Below are positions 13,385 to 15,820 of a DNA stretch of 15,820 nt, in pieces. Within the stretch, counting starts at the first letter, position 1. Each line of letters starts with the position of its first letter. The notes beneath the pieces were generated by a model, which saw nothing but the letters and a program-made list of their open reading frames with translations, made no database searches and was not told where the DNA came from. This DNA comes from Ruminococcaceae bacterium UBA1865. Its GTDB lineage: Bacteria; Bacillota; Clostridia; Oscillospirales; Acutalibacteraceae. The translations under genes were made by a program, and so were the position numbers. The stretch covers positions 76,505-92,324 of the forward strand of contig DDHX01000010.1 of the NCBI GenBank assembly GCA_002338255.1, given 5' to 3'.

Positions 13385-15820
13385 ATGAACAAGAACGCCA
13401 TTCAAAAATATGCAATCGGGGCGCGGAACGAACTCATCGAACAAGTAAAGCAACGCGCCTATCAATATGGCATCAGCGAAAAAGGCTACGGTGACGAAAA
13501 CGCAACAGTCATATCTGGACGTGTTCTTTCCGTAGACGAGAAGCGACAACGCCACGAGTTTGTTTCACAGATAAAAGAACACGGCTATCAACAAGCAGTT
13601 GAGGAAGTGACGTACACTTGGCTCAACCGCTTTGTCGCCCTGCGCTTTATGGAGGTCAACGACTATTTGCCAACCCATGTCCGTGTGTTCTCAGACGCGA
13701 ACGGCGGCTTCAATCCTTCAATCCTGAAAAACGTTCTGCACCTTGACTTGCCAGGACTGGATAAAGCAAAAGTATCCGATCTCTTAAACTCCAATAAGAC
13801 AGAGGAACTTTATCGCTACTTACTGCTGACGCAGTGCAATGCATTAAACGAGGTATTGCCGGAGATGTTCGAGCGGTTGGGCAGCTACACCGAAATGCTC
13901 CTGCCAAACAACATTCTGAAGCCGGATAGTGTTCTTGGACAGCTTGTAACCAACATACCCGAAGAGGACTGGAAAGACGCGGTACAGATTATCGGATGGC
14001 TGTACCAGTATTACAACACCGAACCGAAGCAGGCGGTGTTTGACGGCCTCAAAAAGAACGTAAAAATCACCAAGGAGAAAATTCCCGCCGCGACACAGCT
14101 TTTTACGCCGGACTGGATTGTAAGGTATATGGTGGAGAACTCTCTCGGACGGTTATGGCTTGAATCGCACCCGAACGACGCACTGAAAGCAAACTGGAAG
14201 TACTATCTCGACGAAGCCGAGCAAACACCAGAAGTGGCGGAGCGTCTGCGTGTCCTGCGGTTGCAGTCGCCGGTGAAGTCACCGGAGGACATCCGCCTGA
14301 TCGACCCCTGCATGGGCAGCGGCCACATATTAGTTTATGCCTTTGACGTGCTGATGCAGATATACGAGAGCGAAGGCTACAATCCCCGCGATGCGGCGAA
14401 GCTGATACTTGAAAAGAACCTCTATGGTTTGGACATTGACCGCAGAGCTTATCAGCTCGCATATTTTTCACTGATGATGAAAGCGCGGCAGTACAATCGA
14501 CGCATATTCACCGAAGGTGCCGCGCCACAAGTATATTACCCATGCGGAAACTCGGATCTCGAAGAATATGGTTCTTTATTAAAAGTTGACAAACCGATTC
14601 CGAAACCGGAGTTCAAAGAACTGATTTCACTATTTGAGCTGGGATATGAAGAAAAAATGCACGTTTGGAACTATAAGCGTCTATTGGCAGATAAGTATGA
14701 TGTCGTCGTCACCAACCCACCGTATATGGGCAGTTCAGGTATGGGTGCGAAGTTATCGGATTTTGTGAAGAAGAACTATCCTGACAGCAAGAGCGACCTT
14801 TTCGCCGTGTTCATTGAAAAGTGCGGTGAACTGCTGAAACCTACGGGCTATCAGGCTATGATTACACAACACGCTTGGATGTTTCTGTCGAGCTTTGAAA
14901 AACTTCGCGGCAAGCTAATTGCGCGAGATATAGTCAATATGGCGCATCTTGGAGCGAGGGCGTTTGAGGAAATCGGCGGTGAAGTCGTGCAGACCACAAG
15001 TTTTGTGCTCCGCAGAAGCCATACGTTAGGCTATAGAGGTACATACTGCCGTCTGATAGAGCCGACGACGCAGCAAGGAAAAGAGGATAAGTTCCTTTCG
15101 GGAATGAATCGCTGTGCCGCCATACAGGATAACTTCTCCAAAATACCGGGATCGATTATTGCTTATTGGTTGAGCAATACAGTGATTAACAGTTTTAGTT
15201 CAATGCCATTATCAAAACTTGCATCTTCAAGAGAAGGAGTTACTTCAGGTTGTAACGATACCTTTCTTCGCTTATGGTTTGAAGTTAACCATAATTCGAT
15301 TGATTATAATTGTAGTAGCGAAGAGGAAAATCTAAATTCATCAAAAAAGTGGTTTACACATAATAAAGGCGGTGAATTTAGGCGATGGTATGGTAACAAG
15401 GAATATGTAATAAATTGGTGGAAAGATGGCGTGGAAATTCGCTCATTTGCGGATGAAGAAACCGGAAGAATTCGTTCTCACAATTACAATTTAGAATACA
15501 ATTTCCGAGAGTATTTAACATGGAGTAATATTGCATCAGGACTTTTTAGCCTTCGATACTCTGCACCAGGCAGTGTGTTTGATACAACAAGCTCTGATTT
15601 GTTTGTAGGCGTAAATAATATCCATTATATTTTAGCTTTGTTGAACTCTAATGTTGCACAGATCTATTTGACATTACTATGCCCAATGTTAAAATATCAG
15701 CCCGGTAACATTATTAAAGTTCCCGTAAAAATTGAAAGGCAAGAAGTTGTATGTGATTTAGCAAATAAAAACATATTTCTTTCTCGTTCGGACTGGGACT
15801 CATTTGAAACCTCATGGGAT
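13385..15820 (+). CDS. pglX: BREX adenine-specific DNA methyltransferase PglX (5' 812 codons, cut by window end)
   Basis: The frame from ATG 13385 (GAGGGTG upstream; 13 bases after brxC) is open to the window end. PglX marks host DNA by N6-adenine methylation of an asymmetric site, which protects self DNA, and it takes part in defence. The SAM-binding motif DPCMGSGH is at residues 307-314 and the catalytic NPPY at 444-447 (TNPPYMGSSG), both intact. A KVPVKIE strand and SRSDWDSFETSWD, a conserved PglX stretch, occur near the window end. The family is usually about 1200 residues, so roughly a third is missing here. GC drops from about 55% to about 30% near 15,130 (residue about 582), after the methyltransferase core, and rises in the last 40 bases. 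The low-GC part is where target recognition is expected. Confidence 0.93.
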   Translation, partial: MNKNAIQKYAIGARNELIEQVKQRAYQYGISEKGYGDENATVISGRVLSVDEKRQRHEFVSQIKEHGYQQAVEEVTYTWLNRFVALRFMEVNDYLPTHVRVFSDANGGFNPSILKNVLHLDLPGLDKAKVSDLLNSNKTEELYRYLLLTQCNALNEVLPEMFERLGSYTEMLLPNNILKPDSVLGQLVTNIPEEDWKDAVQIIGWLYQYYNTEPKQAVFDGLKKNVKITKEKIPAATQLFTPDWIVRYMVENSLGRLWLESHPNDALKANWKYYLDEAEQTPEVAERLRVLRLQSPVKSPEDIRLIDPCMGSGHILVYAFDVLMQIYESEGYNPRDAAKLILEKNLYGLDIDRRAYQLAYFSLMMKARQYNRRIFTEGAAPQVYYPCGNSDLEEYGSLLKVDKPIPKPEFKELISLFELGYEEKMHVWNYKRLLADKYDVVVTNPPYMGSSGMGAKLSDFVKKNYPDSKSDLFAVFIEKCGELLKPTGYQAMITQHAWMFLSSFEKLRGKLIARDIVNMAHLGARAFEEIGGEVVQTTSFVLRRSHTLGYRGTYCRLIEPTTQQGKEDKFLSGMNRCAAIQDNFSKIPGSIIAYWLSNTVINSFSSMPLSKLASSREGVTSGCNDTFLRLWFEVNHNSIDYNCSSEEENLNSSKKWFTHNKGGEFRRWYGNKEYVINWWKDGVEIRSFADEETGRIRSHNYNLEYNFREYLTWSNIASGLFSLRYSAPGSVFDTTSSDLFVGVNNIHYILALLNSNVAQIYLTLLCPMLKYQPGNIIKVPVKIERQEVVCDLANKNIFLSRSDWDSFETSWD

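Noticed and set aside
1..15820. CRISPR array
   Set aside because: No regularly spaced direct repeats with unique spacers were seen; the only repeated units are the few inverted repeats listed.

Overview
The window looks like chromosomal DNA from a Gram-positive Clostridia-type bacterium (Bacillota, possibly Oscillospirales). Ribosome binding sites are strong AGGAG/GGAGG types, promoters are near-consensus TTGAnn-17-TATAAT, and GC content is moderate. The assignment is inferred from style and gene families only; no 16S or other marker gene is present.

Left part (1-4167), housekeeping. On the minus strand lie the start of a DUF1015-family gene (cut by the window edge), a compact zinc-type ABC uptake operon (znuA-znuC-znuB, with a clear promoter and a dyad at the predicted transcription start), and a patatin-like phospholipase with its own promoter and terminator. 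On the plus strand is a tRNA-Val(GAC) gene with a promoter and an encoded CCA. The tRNA marks the end of the ordinary chromosome.

Middle part (4168-5345), about 1.2 kb with no convincing protein gene but much DNA/RNA structure. Immediately after the tRNA, two overlapping, mutually exclusive inverted repeats share one arm. Further on are a cluster of short hairpins, then a consensus promoter driving what looks like an approximately 100-nt three-way-junction small RNA ending in a U-run, then two more intrinsic terminators. No integrase is visible.

Right part (5346-15820), a defence island of at least two modules. The first is an AT-rich two-gene operon: a 672-residue PHP-domain plus ABC/SMC-type ATPase protein and an overlapping 106-residue protein of unknown function. 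After a small degenerate inverted-repeat element (7916-8071) comes a more GC-rich type 1 BREX operon: a small MerR/excisionase-type DNA-binding protein, then brxA, brxB, brxC and pglX. The pglX gene runs off the window end after 812 codons; pglZ and brxL are expected beyond it.

Within pglX, GC falls abruptly from about 55% to about 30% near 15,130, just after the methyltransferase core and where the target-recognition region is expected. This suggests that the specificity part was exchanged by recombination. The strongest leads are this pglX break, the PHP-ATPase pair next to BREX, and the unidentified structured RNA behind the tRNA.
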